Under the pieces are notes generated by a model. It was not told where the DNA came from. It saw only the letters and a program-made list of their open reading frames with translations, and did no database searches. Of a stretch of DNA of 64,000 nucleotides, positions 55,240 to 64,000 are shown piece by piece; positions within the stretch are counted from its first letter, which is position 1; each line of letters begins with the position of its first letter. A program made the position numbers and the translations under genes. Source of the DNA: Tunicatimonas pelagia (GTDB taxonomy: Bacteria; Bacteroidota; Bacteroidia; Cytophagales; Cyclobacteriaceae); NCBI RefSeq assembly GCF_030506325.1, contig NZ_CP120683.1:6638501-6702500 (forward strand). Direction: 5' to 3'.

Positions 55240-56758
55240 TTATTCGCTAACCCGACAGGGCTGATTGGGTCGGTCTTGGCAATGAATGGCTGAAGGCGTA
55301 CCCGCCGCCACTGGTAAATAAGGAACGCTAAGCCGCGAGGGCTCTTCTCCACCGCTCACGATGGTCACCTTTCCGGCGTAGGGCAAGGGGCTAAAGTCCC
55401 ATCCCAGGTGCAACGTAGCCACCCAGATAGGCACCAGGTCTAAGCGCAAACGAAACCCTTCGGACAGGCGGTGAGCCACCGGAGGAAAGCCAATACGCAG
55501 TTGGTACATTTGGTTGGGAACCAGAGGTTTAGAGTGCGTAAACGGATAGATCAAACGCCCCGCTTGCTCAGTAGCCGCTGTATATAGTGCTCGCTGTGAG
55601 GCGCGTAAAGCGGTTCGCATCACGTAGCTAACATCGCCGTTAGGAAATTCTTCAGAAAGAATTACCACCACATCTACATCCACGGTAGACACTTGCATGC
55701 TTACGGTAAGTTCCATTTCCCCGATTAGCTCCGCAGCGGTGGATAAGGGATCAGAACGATAAGTAAGAACGTTTTTTTCTACCCGATCCCAAGCTTGCCA
55801 GCCCGACGAAAAATCAGTACCCAGGGGAGGAAGGCGGGTTAACGGGCGCGGAGGTCGGTCGCTAAAGTCATAACCCGCTTTGCCTGATTCAGCCAATCCC
55901 TCAATGAGTTACCCATCCGCTTGCAGCTGCCAGTTCATATACTGTAAGCCTTTCGGAGGCCAGTCACTGAACTCCCGTGCGTAACTTTCTTTGAGGGTGG
56001 TTTTGTGAACATCAAACATAATGCTCACGGAATGCTCCTCTTTATCAATACCGTTGTCTTCGCCTTTCAGCCAACGGTCGAACCAACGAACGATCTCATC
56101 ATTCGCCCAGGGTGTTTTTGACATGCTGTGTCTCCCGTTAGAAAGGAGCAGTCTTTTGGGAGCCTGTACCTCGCAGGTTTCATCGGCCGTTCTAAGTACC
56201 CGTATCTCCTGCACCGGCTGACTATAGAGCGACCAACCCAGTGGGGAAAGAAAGGTGGGAATCCCGCCCAGATGCGTCATTCCGGTAAAGAAGTTGGCGT
56301 TGAAGGTTTGGGGAGCAATGGCCGCCAGCGAAGGCGGACGGGTGCTGGCCACGTGCCAGGTTGCGATACCACGGGCCGAAGGGCCACCCATACCCACCTT
56401 GTCAGTACTCCATTCCTGATCGGCAATCCACTCGATGAGTTCGTAGCCATCCTGCCGAAATCGTTCATCTCCCAAATTCAGTACGCCTCCCGAGCAGCCC
56501 GTTCCTCGCCAGTCTGCCACGACCACGGCGTAACCAGCCGCCAGCAACTGCGGCGCAGGCCGAAAATATCAAGACCGTCGGGAAGGGTCCCTCACCCGGC
56601 GGCTGTAGTATGGTCGCCGACAAGCTGACGCCGTCCGACATGGAGACGTAGTGCGGAGAAATGACCTGAACGCTATCCATCTCTGGCACTGCTGGAGATT
56701 GAGGGTACACTACTGAGGTTTGTGCAGAAAGCAGAATGGCTAACAGAAATCGGTACAT
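55240..56758 (-). pseudogene. Broken CocE/NonD-type alpha/beta hydrolase
   Basis: Three pieces of one secreted X-Pro-dipeptidyl-peptidase-like/CocE hydrolase. The first frame (56758 downward) gives signal peptide, S-M-S-D-G-V-S-L-S-A-T-I and P-F-P-T-V-L-I-F. A frameshift, probably with a small deletion near 56560, shifts to the second frame (L-L-A-A-G-Y-A-V-V-V-A-D-W-R-G-T-G), which carries the nucleophile elbow G-P-S-A-R-G (usually G-x-S-Y-x-G). That frame ends at a TAA (55911-55909), but the same frame continues straight on with L-A-E-S-G-K-A-G-Y-D and the C-terminal jelly-roll domain to 55240. So one frameshift and one nonsense codon inactivate it. It adjoins the module 3 genes. Confidence 0.82.
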
Positions 56759-56765
56759 AAGTTGA

Positions 56766-58421
56766 TCAATGAGTGCTGCGATTTGCGCCGTCGATTGCCC
56801 ACTGCGGATGGGTGTTCTGAGGTTCAGGCTTGGCAGTAGAAGACCTGACGCTGTGTTTCGTAGTGATAGAGGTAGATACGTTTAGTACCCTGAACACTAA
56901 GTACAAAGCAACCAGTCCCGTCGCAAGCCAAAATATATCCACCGCGGCCACCCACGGGAAAGTAGACCACGCTTGCCAGAACCAGTCACCTGTTGCTACC
57001 CCGTTTACCACTGGTACTCCGAGCGATAGTAACCCACCAATGAACAGGTAGTTGCGGTTGAGCCGGGCGTAGTTGTCCCAACGAAGGCCAATCAGGGTCA
57101 GCAGCAGCCAGCTGCCGAAGAAAATACCATTAACCCAACCTACCCGACCCACTACCTCCATCGGAACGAGCTTATTGGCCAGAAAGAGGATAGCAAAGGC
57201 CGGAAACATGCTCAGGCAAATGGCGAGATAGGTTTTTGTTACCCGGTGATGAAACTGCCGCTGCTGCGTTGTGTAGCGCTGGTTATCCCGAGCGGTCTGC
57301 CAGATCAGCACCCCACTGATAATCATGAATCCGGTGATCAAAGCCAACACGAAATACATGATCTTCATCAACAGTCCGCCAAACTCGGCGAAATGGAGTT
57401 TACCAATAACACTAATTACGGCGGGCCCATAAGGGGTTTGTCCTGGCAAAAGACTATAGTCATCGAGGACAACCCCGTCCTTCATGTACATGGTGAGGCT
57501 CCCCCGGGAAGCTACGCTTTCAGGATCATCTACGTACCAAGTGATTAACGCATTCTCCTGACCGTAATTCCGGATCATGGCGCGGGTCACACTGAAATCA
57601 GGATAGGCCTGTTGCACCTGATCCATCAGGGTGCTAAGGCGCAGGTGATCGGCCGCCGGGGCCTGCTCGTCGAGCACTACATTGCCCTCGGGGCGAATTT
57701 TGTTAAATACTTGAGAAGAGTCGCCGTCGTAGAGCAGCAGCACGCTGGGCAGTAGGATGAGTGTAAGCAAGCCAAAGAACGCCCCAGTCACGGCGTACAT
57801 CACCTGAAACGGAAATCCGATGACGCCCAGCACGGTGTGGGCGTTGGTCCAGATGAGCTTCCACTTGCCTTCGGTGATAAAGGCGTAAAATTTGGTGAAG
57901 AGGTTACGCCAGTGAATTAGTAATCCGGTTACTGAAGCGAATAAGAAGAACAAGGCCACGAAGCCCGATAGGTAAATGCCCACTACCGGAATCTGCCGAA
58001 AGTAATGTAGGTGATAGATCGTATCCCCCAGCGTCGTGAGGGGTTCGTTCATATCCTGCACGGCGTAGGTGCCGGGCACCACGGAGGCGGCTATGCGCTC
58101 AGTAGTACTATCGGTGTCGTGTACCGCTCCAAACACTCGCACGAAGGGATAGTGCTCGGTAGGCATCACAATGCTGGTTGCGGTGTGGTGATCTAAGCCG
58201 TAGAGGCTATCTACCTTCAGTAGTGCTTGGTCGTAGTCAACCGAGCGATCTACCTCAATCCGGGCTGACGGATTTTCCCATTGGTAGATATGGTGTCGGA
58301 ACAGCGCAAAGGCACCAGCGTAAAAAATAACGAACAGCGCGAAGCTAATGACAATACCAGCCACCGTGTGCGTATGGAATAGTACGTTGTACGCTCGATT
58401 TCCTAACCCTTTTAGCTTCAT
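56766..58421 (-). CDS. PepSY-domain inner-membrane reductase-like protein (XusC/FoxB-like)
   Basis: A 551-residue protein with an N-terminal helix (F-H-T-H-T-V-A-G-I, about 15-23), PepSY-associated segments and about six transmembrane helices. Histidines for haem are visible in H-T-H, I-H-W-R-N (about 170) and N-A-H-T-V-L-G (about 196-202). FoxB and Bacteroides XusC, of this class, reduce ferric siderophores at the inner membrane. It lies in the minus-strand module with the DUF3649-like and DUF3325-like genes and receptor 3. Confidence 0.88.
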   Translation of the reverse strand: MKLKGLGNRAYNVLFHTHTVAGIVISFALFVIFYAGAFALFRHHIYQWENPSARIEVDRSVDYDQALLKVDSLYGLDHHTATSIVMPTEHYPFVRVFGAVHDTDSTTERIAASVVPGTYAVQDMNEPLTTLGDTIYHLHYFRQIPVVGIYLSGFVALFFLFASVTGLLIHWRNLFTKFYAFITEGKWKLIWTNAHTVLGVIGFPFQVMYAVTGAFFGLLTLILLPSVLLLYDGDSSQVFNKIRPEGNVVLDEQAPAADHLRLSTLMDQVQQAYPDFSVTRAMIRNYGQENALITWYVDDPESVASRGSLTMYMKDGVVLDDYSLLPGQTPYGPAVISVIGKLHFAEFGGLLMKIMYFVLALITGFMIISGVLIWQTARDNQRYTTQQRQFHHRVTKTYLAICLSMFPAFAILFLANKLVPMEVVGRVGWVNGIFFGSWLLLTLIGLRWDNYARLNRNYLFIGGLLSLGVPVVNGVATGDWFWQAWSTFPWVAAVDIFWLATGLVALYLVFRVLNVSTSITTKHSVRSSTAKPEPQNTHPQWAIDGANRSTH

Positions 58422-58433
58422 TGTAAGGTTTGT

Positions 58434-58709
58434 TTACGTGAGAATTAGCAAAGCACTGATGCCCGTAAGCAGTGCATAAAGACTCCAGACATGGGCAACT
58501 TTTTTCATCCAAAACGCCAGCACCATTAAGCCCACCCACACCAAGAAAGATGAATAGGCCGCCGTCAGAATCACTGGGGTGTTGTTAGGGGCTACTTTGG
58601 CGGCAGCTACGTGCAGCAGCATGGTCACCACATAGCTGCCCACGATGGCGGCAGTTACCCGAGAGAAGCGGGCCCAGCCGCTGGATAAATATTTTGCTTT
58701 AGCAGGCAT
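58434..58709 (-). CDS. DUF3649-like small membrane protein
   Basis: A 91-residue protein with about three hydrophobic segments (near 18-36, 45-65 and 73-90) and the start S-R-V-T-A-A-I-V-G-S-Y typical of DUF3649 iron-uptake-associated proteins, which travel with PepSY and DUF3325 genes in many bacteria. The gene is 12 bases from the PepSY gene. Confidence 0.7.
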   Translation of the reverse strand: MPAKAKYLSSGWARFSRVTAAIVGSYVVTMLLHVAAAKVAPNNTPVILTAAYSSFLVWVGLMVLAFWMKKVAHVWSLYALLTGISALLILT

Positions 58710-58715
58710 AGATTC

Positions 58716-58743
58716 GTAATGGGCGATGAATAATGATGAACAA
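58716..58743. repeat. Heptamer-like array, four units
   Basis: GTAATGG, GCGATGA, ATAATGA, TGAACAA in approximate phase between the DUF3649-like and DUF3325-like genes. Confidence 0.45.
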
Positions 58744-58763
58744 CTTATTCACAAGTTACCGAG

Positions 58764-59078
58764 TTATAGCATCGGGTCGGTTATTAGAAACAGCACACAC
58801 AGCATACCCCAGCCGTAGAGCCAGCGCAGGTCGAGCTTCACCGTCAGAATCAGGGCCGAAAGTATCGTCGTCCCGGCCGTGAGCCAGATGGCAAAGGCGG
58901 TAAATCCGTCGTAGGTCTGATAGAAGCTAGCGAACGAGACTAATAACAACAGGGTCGCTCCGATCAGCATAACTTTTCTGTACTGTGCTATGTTCACGCG
59001 CAGGATGCTATCCACCGGAAAGTACCGGGACGGGGCGTAGAAAAGCAGACAAGAAAGAACCAGTATCGTGAGTTCCAT
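58764..59078 (-). CDS. DUF3325-like small membrane protein
   Basis: A 104-residue protein with about four hydrophobic segments separated by short loops, in the position DUF3325 proteins occupy next to DUF3649 and PepSY genes in iron clusters. Sequence resemblance is weak, and the identity rests partly on this context. It starts 12 bases after the lipoprotein gene ends. Confidence 0.62.
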   Translation of the reverse strand: MELTILVLSCLLFYAPSRYFPVDSILRVNIAQYRKVMLIGATLLLLVSFASFYQTYDGFTAFAIWLTAGTTILSALILTVKLDLRWLYGWGMLCVLFLITDPML

Positions 59079-59090
59079 AATATTAGCGTA

Positions 59091-60371
59091 TCAATTGTCG
59101 TTTGCGATATTAAAAGCTCCCTGAATATCGGCTCCGGTTATTACGAAGGCTTTTTCGGCCACCCCGGTGCTCGGGTCGTAGCGATAGTAAGCCCCTTCGG
59201 AGGAAGTAGGCGCAGGTATATAGAGGGCACCATCGTGCCGAAAAACGGTTCCTCCGGCAAAAATACCAACCGCTGGGATACCCTCAATCGGGGAGACAGT
59301 TTGCGCCTCTAAGTCCAGTACGCACCAGCGGGCACTTTCGGCAGTGAACAGTATCTGGAGAACCTGCTGCTCCTGCGCATCTGAGAGATTCTGCACCCCA
59401 CCGGCTCCGACGACAATATCGATAGCGGCCTGTGGGGTTTCGGCATTGACCCGGGCAATGGCTTGGCTTCCGCCGATGATATCAAAGGAGTTAGCCGTGG
59501 GCAGAAAGGTGTTCGCCGGATTTAGTACGACCGCCGGATAAAACGTGTAGGTATCATCAAAGGTATTGCTTCCGGCCGGAATTCTATTGATGGCCGCCGG
59601 AATACCCGCCCCGTCGTAATTTCCTCCGTCAGGAATATACAAATTACCTTGATCGTCCGTCAGGTTTTGCCCCATAGCGACCGTCAGGATGGTGTTGACG
59701 CCATTGCCGTCTCGTTGGGTGCTTCCTACGAAGGCATTCGTAGCCAAATTAGCTTGGTGTATTACCAGGGAAGGGAAGCTTTGTGCCCCCACGTTTCCCC
59801 GAACCGGCATAAAAACATCATCGTCTTGAAAGATAAAACGCTGGTAGCGCTGATCGGCATCGCCGGGTACGAATCCCTCACTCATATCAATGGTGTTGGT
59901 CACCGTGAAGGTAGTGGGGTTGAAGACCGTGATTTGATCAGGGGTAGCCCGGTCCTGAAAAACCCCGGTTTGAGCGTCTCGAACATCAATTCGGAAGGAA
60001 TTTTCGCCCTGCGCTGTTATCGCCCCTTCTTCTATGAGCTGCCCTTCGCTGTTGACCACATACTTGGCGAAGCCTGACGAATTATCGGGCCGGACCAGAA
60101 ACAGGGCGTGATCATAAACGGATGTGGGGACAAAACGAGGAAAGTCGGTACCATCCGATAGATCAAGCGTGCCAGTGGGCAGCTCTTCTACATACTTTAC
60201 TAACACCGATTCGGAACTCGTCGCCCCAACGAAGACAAAGCCTGAGGTTTTGTTGGAAGAGGAGGGACCATTGTCGTCACTGTCGTCTTCCGAGCAAGCG
60301 CTTAGCAGTCCTCCGAACAGAAGGATAGTTAGGGGGATAGCGAGTCGATAAATATTTTCTTTAAATAACAT
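59091..60371 (-). CDS. DUF4374-like beta-propeller surface lipoprotein (XusB-like), module 3 copy 2
   Basis: A 426-residue lipoprotein: signal peptide with L-L-S-A-C then S-E-D-D-S-D-D, an acidic surface-export-like tract. It is a close paralogue of the next gene upstream: both have T-S-G-F-V, L-V-K-Y-V-E-E-L-P-T-G-T and N-A-E-T-P-Q-A-A-I-D-I-V in the same places, so they arose by tandem duplication. Probably binds a ferric chelate for receptor 3. Confidence 0.82.
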   Translation of the reverse strand: MLFKENIYRLAIPLTILLFGGLLSACSEDDSDDNGPSSSNKTSGFVFVGATSSESVLVKYVEELPTGTLDLSDGTDFPRFVPTSVYDHALFLVRPDNSSGFAKYVVNSEGQLIEEGAITAQGENSFRIDVRDAQTGVFQDRATPDQITVFNPTTFTVTNTIDMSEGFVPGDADQRYQRFIFQDDDVFMPVRGNVGAQSFPSLVIHQANLATNAFVGSTQRDGNGVNTILTVAMGQNLTDDQGNLYIPDGGNYDGAGIPAAINRIPAGSNTFDDTYTFYPAVVLNPANTFLPTANSFDIIGGSQAIARVNAETPQAAIDIVVGAGGVQNLSDAQEQQVLQILFTAESARWCVLDLEAQTVSPIEGIPAVGIFAGGTVFRHDGALYIPAPTSSEGAYYRYDPSTGVAEKAFVITGADIQGAFNIANDN

Positions 60372-60391
60372 GCTGTGTTGTGTATAAAAGA

Positions 60392-61681
60392 TTAGTTATT
60401 GTTAGCAAGGTTAAACACTCCCACTAGGTCGGCTCCGGTCACATCGAAGGCTTTTTCGGCGGCACCAGTACTAGGGTCATAGCGGTAGTAAGCATTTTCA
60501 GCATTTTCACCGCCGACCACCACCGGAAGATAAAACTGCCCGTCATGCTCAAACATATCCCGTCGGGTAAACACCGTGACAGGTGGAATACCGGTAATAG
60601 GGGTAACGGTTTGGGCATTTAGGTCAAGGATGCACCAGCGGGCTGAGGCAGCCGAAAATAAAATACCCAAAATTGCCTGAGTCTGGTCGTCTGATAAATT
60701 CTGTACGCCCCCGGCGGCCGTTACAATATCAATCGCCGCTTGCGGGGTTTCGGCATTCACCCGGGCAATCGCCTGGCCATTGCCCGTCACATAGAAGTGG
60801 TTGAATGTGGGCAGAAACACGTTCTGAGGATTAAGTTCCAGCGCGGGTTCAAAGACATAGTCAGGATCGATTTCGTCACTGCCAGCAGGAATGCGATTAA
60901 TTCTTCCGGGAATTCCTTCTCCCTGGTAGTTTCCTCCGTCAGGTAGGTATAAGTTGCCCGCCTCGTCGAGATTGCTCAGGTGTAAATAATTAGTGAACTG
61001 AGAAATAGTACTCGTCCCGTTTCCATCTCGTTGGGTTTCTCCCTCAAACGTATTGGTCGCCAGATTAGCCTGGTGAACAATAAAAGAAGTGAATTCAGTA
61101 GGCCAATTATCAATGGAGGCAAATAGTTCATCACCTCTGAAGTAAAACTGGGTATAGCGTTGGTTCGCGTTGTTAAGTACAAACCCTTCGGACATGTCAA
61201 TGGTGCTCGTCACCGCCAAAGTGGTCGGATTAAAGACCGTAATTTGGTTAGGAGTACTTAAGTCTTGGAAAACACCAACATCAGCGTCTCGTACACTCAA
61301 CCGAAAGGGGTTCGCATCGACGGTGGGTATGGTGCCCGCTTCCACGAGTTCACCCGCCTCATTAACAATGTACTTAGCAAACCCACCCGAAGGATCGGGA
61401 TTTGTGACAAACAAGGCGTGGTCGTACAGAGCACGGGGGTCAAAGGAAGAAAAGTCGGTGCCGTCGGACAGATCAATCGTACCCGTTGGCAGCTCCTCTA
61501 CGTACTTCACTAGCGAAGAGTTAGAAGCAGTATTACCCACGATCACAAATCCTGAGGTTCTAATGCCAGACGGATTACCATCGGTCATGCTATTGTCATC
61601 TTCTGAACAGGAAGTAAATAGCAAGCCTACGGCCAGCGTAGCGGTACTCAGTAGGTGAAAAAGTGTATGGTGCGTTTTCAT
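60392..61681 (-). CDS. DUF4374-like beta-propeller surface lipoprotein (XusB-like), module 3 copy 1
   Basis: A 429-residue lipoprotein when started at the ATG at 61681; an upstream frame to 61771 only reads into the end of the receptor gene. The signal peptide ends L-L-F-T-S-C, followed by S-E-D-D. It directly follows receptor 3 and precedes its own duplicate by 20 bases. The two copies have diverged most in the loops between blades, which is where siderophore XusB-type proteins bind ligand, so they may recognise different chelates. Confidence 0.84.
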   Translation of the reverse strand: MKTHHTLFHLLSTATLAVGLLFTSCSEDDNSMTDGNPSGIRTSGFVIVGNTASNSSLVKYVEELPTGTIDLSDGTDFSSFDPRALYDHALFVTNPDPSGGFAKYIVNEAGELVEAGTIPTVDANPFRLSVRDADVGVFQDLSTPNQITVFNPTTLAVTSTIDMSEGFVLNNANQRYTQFYFRGDELFASIDNWPTEFTSFIVHQANLATNTFEGETQRDGNGTSTISQFTNYLHLSNLDEAGNLYLPDGGNYQGEGIPGRINRIPAGSDEIDPDYVFEPALELNPQNVFLPTFNHFYVTGNGQAIARVNAETPQAAIDIVTAAGGVQNLSDDQTQAILGILFSAASARWCILDLNAQTVTPITGIPPVTVFTRRDMFEHDGQFYLPVVVGGENAENAYYRYDPSTGAAEKAFDVTGADLVGVFNLANNN

Positions 61682-61682
61682 T

Positions 61683-64000
61683 TTAGCGGTTGGGTTGTAA
61701 AGAATAGCTGACTTTGAATTGATAATTGATGCCGGGGCGGGGGATGCGGAAGTTGTCAAACACCTCTGCATTAAAGACGTTTTGTACGTTCAGTGAGCAG
61801 CGTAGTCCTTCTTCTTGCAGGCGGTAAATCACGCCGGCGTTGTGTACCCGCTGGGCTGGAATGATAAACAAAGGATTGGCCCGGTCCAGGTCGGCCACCT
61901 CATTGATGCTAAACCGGTCGATGAACAAGTAATCCCAGAAAACTTCCAGCGTATTTAGCTCTTTAAACACATCCTCGAAGGTATAGCGAACGCCGGCGTT
62001 GTAGAATAGCTGGGGGATGTTAGGTACCTGGTTACCGATCAGTTGGCCGGGGGCAGCGTTTCCGCCCGCACCTATCTCGTTGCTTTGGTAGGTGAAGTTA
62101 CCCGAGAGCCGGAGGTTTTTGATGGGGCTGTAACGCACCGAAAATTCAGCACCCCGGCCCGCTACCTGCGCTTCATTGATAAAGCGCGTATTTTCCGGCC
62201 CGAAGGCATCGGGTCGGATCAAGTCTTCCTGGCTTCGCACAAAGCCGTCCAGGCGCAGAAACAGCTCTTGGTGAGTTGATAAGAACGTACTGTATTGAAC
62301 CCCCAGGTTGTAATTATTACTCTTTTCCGGGCGTAGCTCGTAATTGGGTAAGATGGCTCCGAAATCACCGAATATTTCTACTTCAGTAGGAATGCGCACC
62401 GCCCGCTCAAAGCTGCTGCGTACAAACATCGTGGGGTGCAACTGGTACTTCACGGCCAACCCGTAGCCGTTCTCATTGGCCTGCACCTCCCGAAGAGGCA
62501 ACCGGGTGGCCGAACGCTGCAAAATATCAATCGACTCAGCGTTGTAGTCGTAGTTTTTGTAGAACGCCACCGTAGTCAGCTTCTCTTTCAGTAGGGTAGC
62601 AGTGAACTCCGCCCCCACAATATTGCGACCCAGTCGCGAGGGAACAGTATTGGGGTCAAGAGAGGTATCACCGATACTGATGCGGGAGCCTACCGGATCA
62701 TTGCCCTCTATCTCGGTGTAGCGAAAGAACTCCGAAACGGTCAGGGCAAAGTGCTCACTGAGCGTATAGTTGAGCACCAGTCGGTGCGCCGTTCCCAAAT
62801 CGCGTCCCTCGCGCAGCGTAGGAATAGGAAACAACTCCGAACCGCTGGCATTGGTGGTAGTGAGCCGCTCACCCCGCCAGTTGTACCGAAACCGGCTGCT
62901 ATCTCGCACTTGCGACTGGGCCACCGAAAGCACGCCGTAGTAGCGTACATCCAGGCGATCGTTGAGCAGGGCCTTGCGGTAGTCGAGGCGCTGGGCCAGG
63001 GTGTTAATGTCAAATTCAGCCTCGCCGACAGCCGTATTCGTGATAAACGCACCGTGCTGGATTTCATCATCCCGCCGTGCGTAAGAAGTCGTGAGGTCGA
63101 GCCGGTCGGCCCACGCTAAATCCCGTAGCTGAATGCTGGCCTCGGCGTACCCTGAAACGTGCCGGTCGTGAAAACGGCGAACATCAATGGTTTCCTCCGA
63201 TCCCGCCACCACGCTGCCATTCGCCAGCGTATTTTCGGTGATGCTTCGGATATCACGCATTTCGTAATCGTTGTCCGAGTAGTTGAAATACGCCAGGGTA
63301 GAGATCGCTAGCTTACCCGACAGATTTTTGTGCGCGTTGAGGGTAAAGCGGTGGGTATTGAACGAGCCGATAGTGTAGGAAGTCTGCAAGTAGTCCTGGC
63401 TCTTTCGGGCCGGCACTAGGTTGATACCTCCGCCCAGGGCATCGGTACCAACCGCAATGGGCATTACGCCCTTGTACACGTCAATACGCTCCAATGCATC
63501 TACCGGAATGGTGTTGAGCTGCAACCCACCTCCGAATACGTTGATCGGAATGCCATCGAAGTAGATACGAACGGCTTGCCCGGACAGTCCGTTGAGGTTG
63601 ATATTGACGTTGCTGCCCAGTCCGCCCGTCTGCCGCACCACCACTCCGGTCGACACTTTAAGCAGCTGCTCAGCTCCCAGGGCTTGATCCATCACAGGTT
63701 TGGTATCCAGCGAATTGATGGCAATGGGCTGCTCACTCACCTCCCGGGCTTCGGTTTTTCCTAATACAACTATGTTATTTAGTTCCTGTACGCTAGGGGT
63801 TAGCGTAATGGTTAGGGTGCGGTTTTGATCAAGGACCACGCTTTCAGACCAAACTGCGTATCCTACCGCGCTGGCTTTCACTACGTATTCACCCGGCGGT
63901 AACGCTTCGATCTGAAATTGCCCTTCCTGATCAGCTACGGCGTACTGCTGGCCTTCTTCCAGCGAAACGTGCGCGTAAAAAACAGGGGCACCCTCAGCAT
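61683..64000 (-). CDS. TonB-dependent outer-membrane receptor, module 3 (partial, 5' end outside window)
   Basis: The frame is open to the right edge of the window; the first readable codons (from 63998) already encode the carboxypeptidase-regulatory-like domain (G-E-Y-V-V-K-A-S-A-V-G-Y), so the signal peptide lies beyond it. The plug follows (L-N-G-L-S-G-Q-A-V-R; G-T-D-A-L-G-G-G-I-N-L-V), then the full barrel with a Phe/Tyr-rich end. It is of the siderophore/haem class and heads the minus-strand module 3: receptor, two propeller lipoproteins, DUF3325-like, DUF3649-like and PepSY. Confidence 0.92.
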   Translation of the reverse strand, partial: AEGAPVFYAHVSLEEGQQYAVADQEGQFQIEALPPGEYVVKASAVGYAVWSESVVLDQNRTLTITLTPSVQELNNIVVLGKTEAREVSEQPIAINSLDTKPVMDQALGAEQLLKVSTGVVVRQTGGLGSNVNINLNGLSGQAVRIYFDGIPINVFGGGLQLNTIPVDALERIDVYKGVMPIAVGTDALGGGINLVPARKSQDYLQTSYTIGSFNTHRFTLNAHKNLSGKLAISTLAYFNYSDNDYEMRDIRSITENTLANGSVVAGSEETIDVRRFHDRHVSGYAEASIQLRDLAWADRLDLTTSYARRDDEIQHGAFITNTAVGEAEFDINTLAQRLDYRKALLNDRLDVRYYGVLSVAQSQVRDSSRFRYNWRGERLTTTNASGSELFPIPTLREGRDLGTAHRLVLNYTLSEHFALTVSEFFRYTEIEGNDPVGSRISIGDTSLDPNTVPSRLGRNIVGAEFTATLLKEKLTTVAFYKNYDYNAESIDILQRSATRLPLREVQANENGYGLAVKYQLHPTMFVRSSFERAVRIPTEVEIFGDFGAILPNYELRPEKSNNYNLGVQYSTFLSTHQELFLRLDGFVRSQEDLIRPDAFGPENTRFINEAQVAGRGAEFSVRYSPIKNLRLSGNFTYQSNEIGAGGNAAPGQLIGNQVPNIPQLFYNAGVRYTFEDVFKELNTLEVFWDYLFIDRFSINEVADLDRANPLFIIPAQRVHNAGVIYRLQEEGLRCSLNVQNVFNAEVFDNFRIPRPGINYQFKVSYSLQPNR

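Noticed and set aside
55909-55911. Programmed stop read-through in the CocE gene
   Set aside because: A second independent lesion (frameshift near 56560) argues for decay rather than a controlled read-through.

Overview
The window looks like a chromosome segment from a member of the Bacteroidota, most probably a Cytophagales-type marine or soil gliding bacterium. The reasons are three SusC/FecA-like TonB-dependent receptors with N-terminal carboxypeptidase-regulatory-like domains, surface-lipoprotein signals of the C-(S/D/G)-D/E-rich type, a type IX secretion C-terminal domain on a glycanase, class-typical AraC/PchR-like regulators, few Shine-Dalgarno sequences, and promoter -7 boxes of the TAnnTTTG form. 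No rRNA, tRNA, CRISPR array or intact transposase was seen.

Left part (1-31.4 kb), mostly housekeeping and catabolic: an intrinsic terminator of an upstream gene; the sbcDC nuclease operon; a PH-domain membrane protein; a secreted GH5 glycanase; a MuiA-like DUF4139 protein; a NUDIX hydrolase divergent from an SGNH-like hydrolase; a methyltransferase; a PIG-L deacetylase and an apiosidase-like DUF5060/DUF4038 glycosidase; a SorAB-like sulfite dehydrogenase pair; dgoK-dgoA for 2-keto-3-deoxygalactonate breakdown; a PchR-like AraC regulator; two unknown proteins; a MATE exporter; a two-gene His/Met-motif membrane cassette; and acnB.

Right part (31.6-64 kb), an iron-acquisition island. It holds three modules, each with a TonB-dependent receptor followed by one or two DUF4374-like beta-propeller lipoproteins, the arrangement of the Bacteroides XusA-XusB xenosiderophore system. 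Each module has a different inner-membrane or regulatory partner set: (1) ECF sigma, short anti-sigma, then across a divergent promoter region a DinB-like lipoprotein, a siderophore-interacting reductase and an IrtAB/YbtPQ-like heterodimeric ABC pair; (2) a divergent AraC regulator, a DoxX protein and an ABC-2 ATPase/permease whose permease is fused to a peptidase-M1-like domain that has lost its zinc ligands; (3) DUF3325-like, DUF3649-like and PepSY (XusC/FoxB-like) proteins plus a broken CocE-type hydrolase. Three near-identical 17-bp palindromes (consensus TTTAGAATAATTCTAAA, Fur-superfamily architecture) lie at 21504, 36550 and 46336, upstream of the AraC gene, the sigma gene and receptor 2, and tie the island together as a probable iron regulon.

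Non-coding structure is unusually rich. Many intergenic gaps hold arrays with an exact 7-bp period but different sequences. One such set brackets a four-helix-bundle gene inserted between the ATPase and permease genes of module 2. A ~100-bp inverted-repeat element occurs four times between 35.8 and 45.0 kb, with substitutions that mostly keep G-U pairing. A rearrangement scar at 42.5-43.9 kb leaves an AraC gene as two oppositely oriented pieces around a decapitated serine hydrolase.
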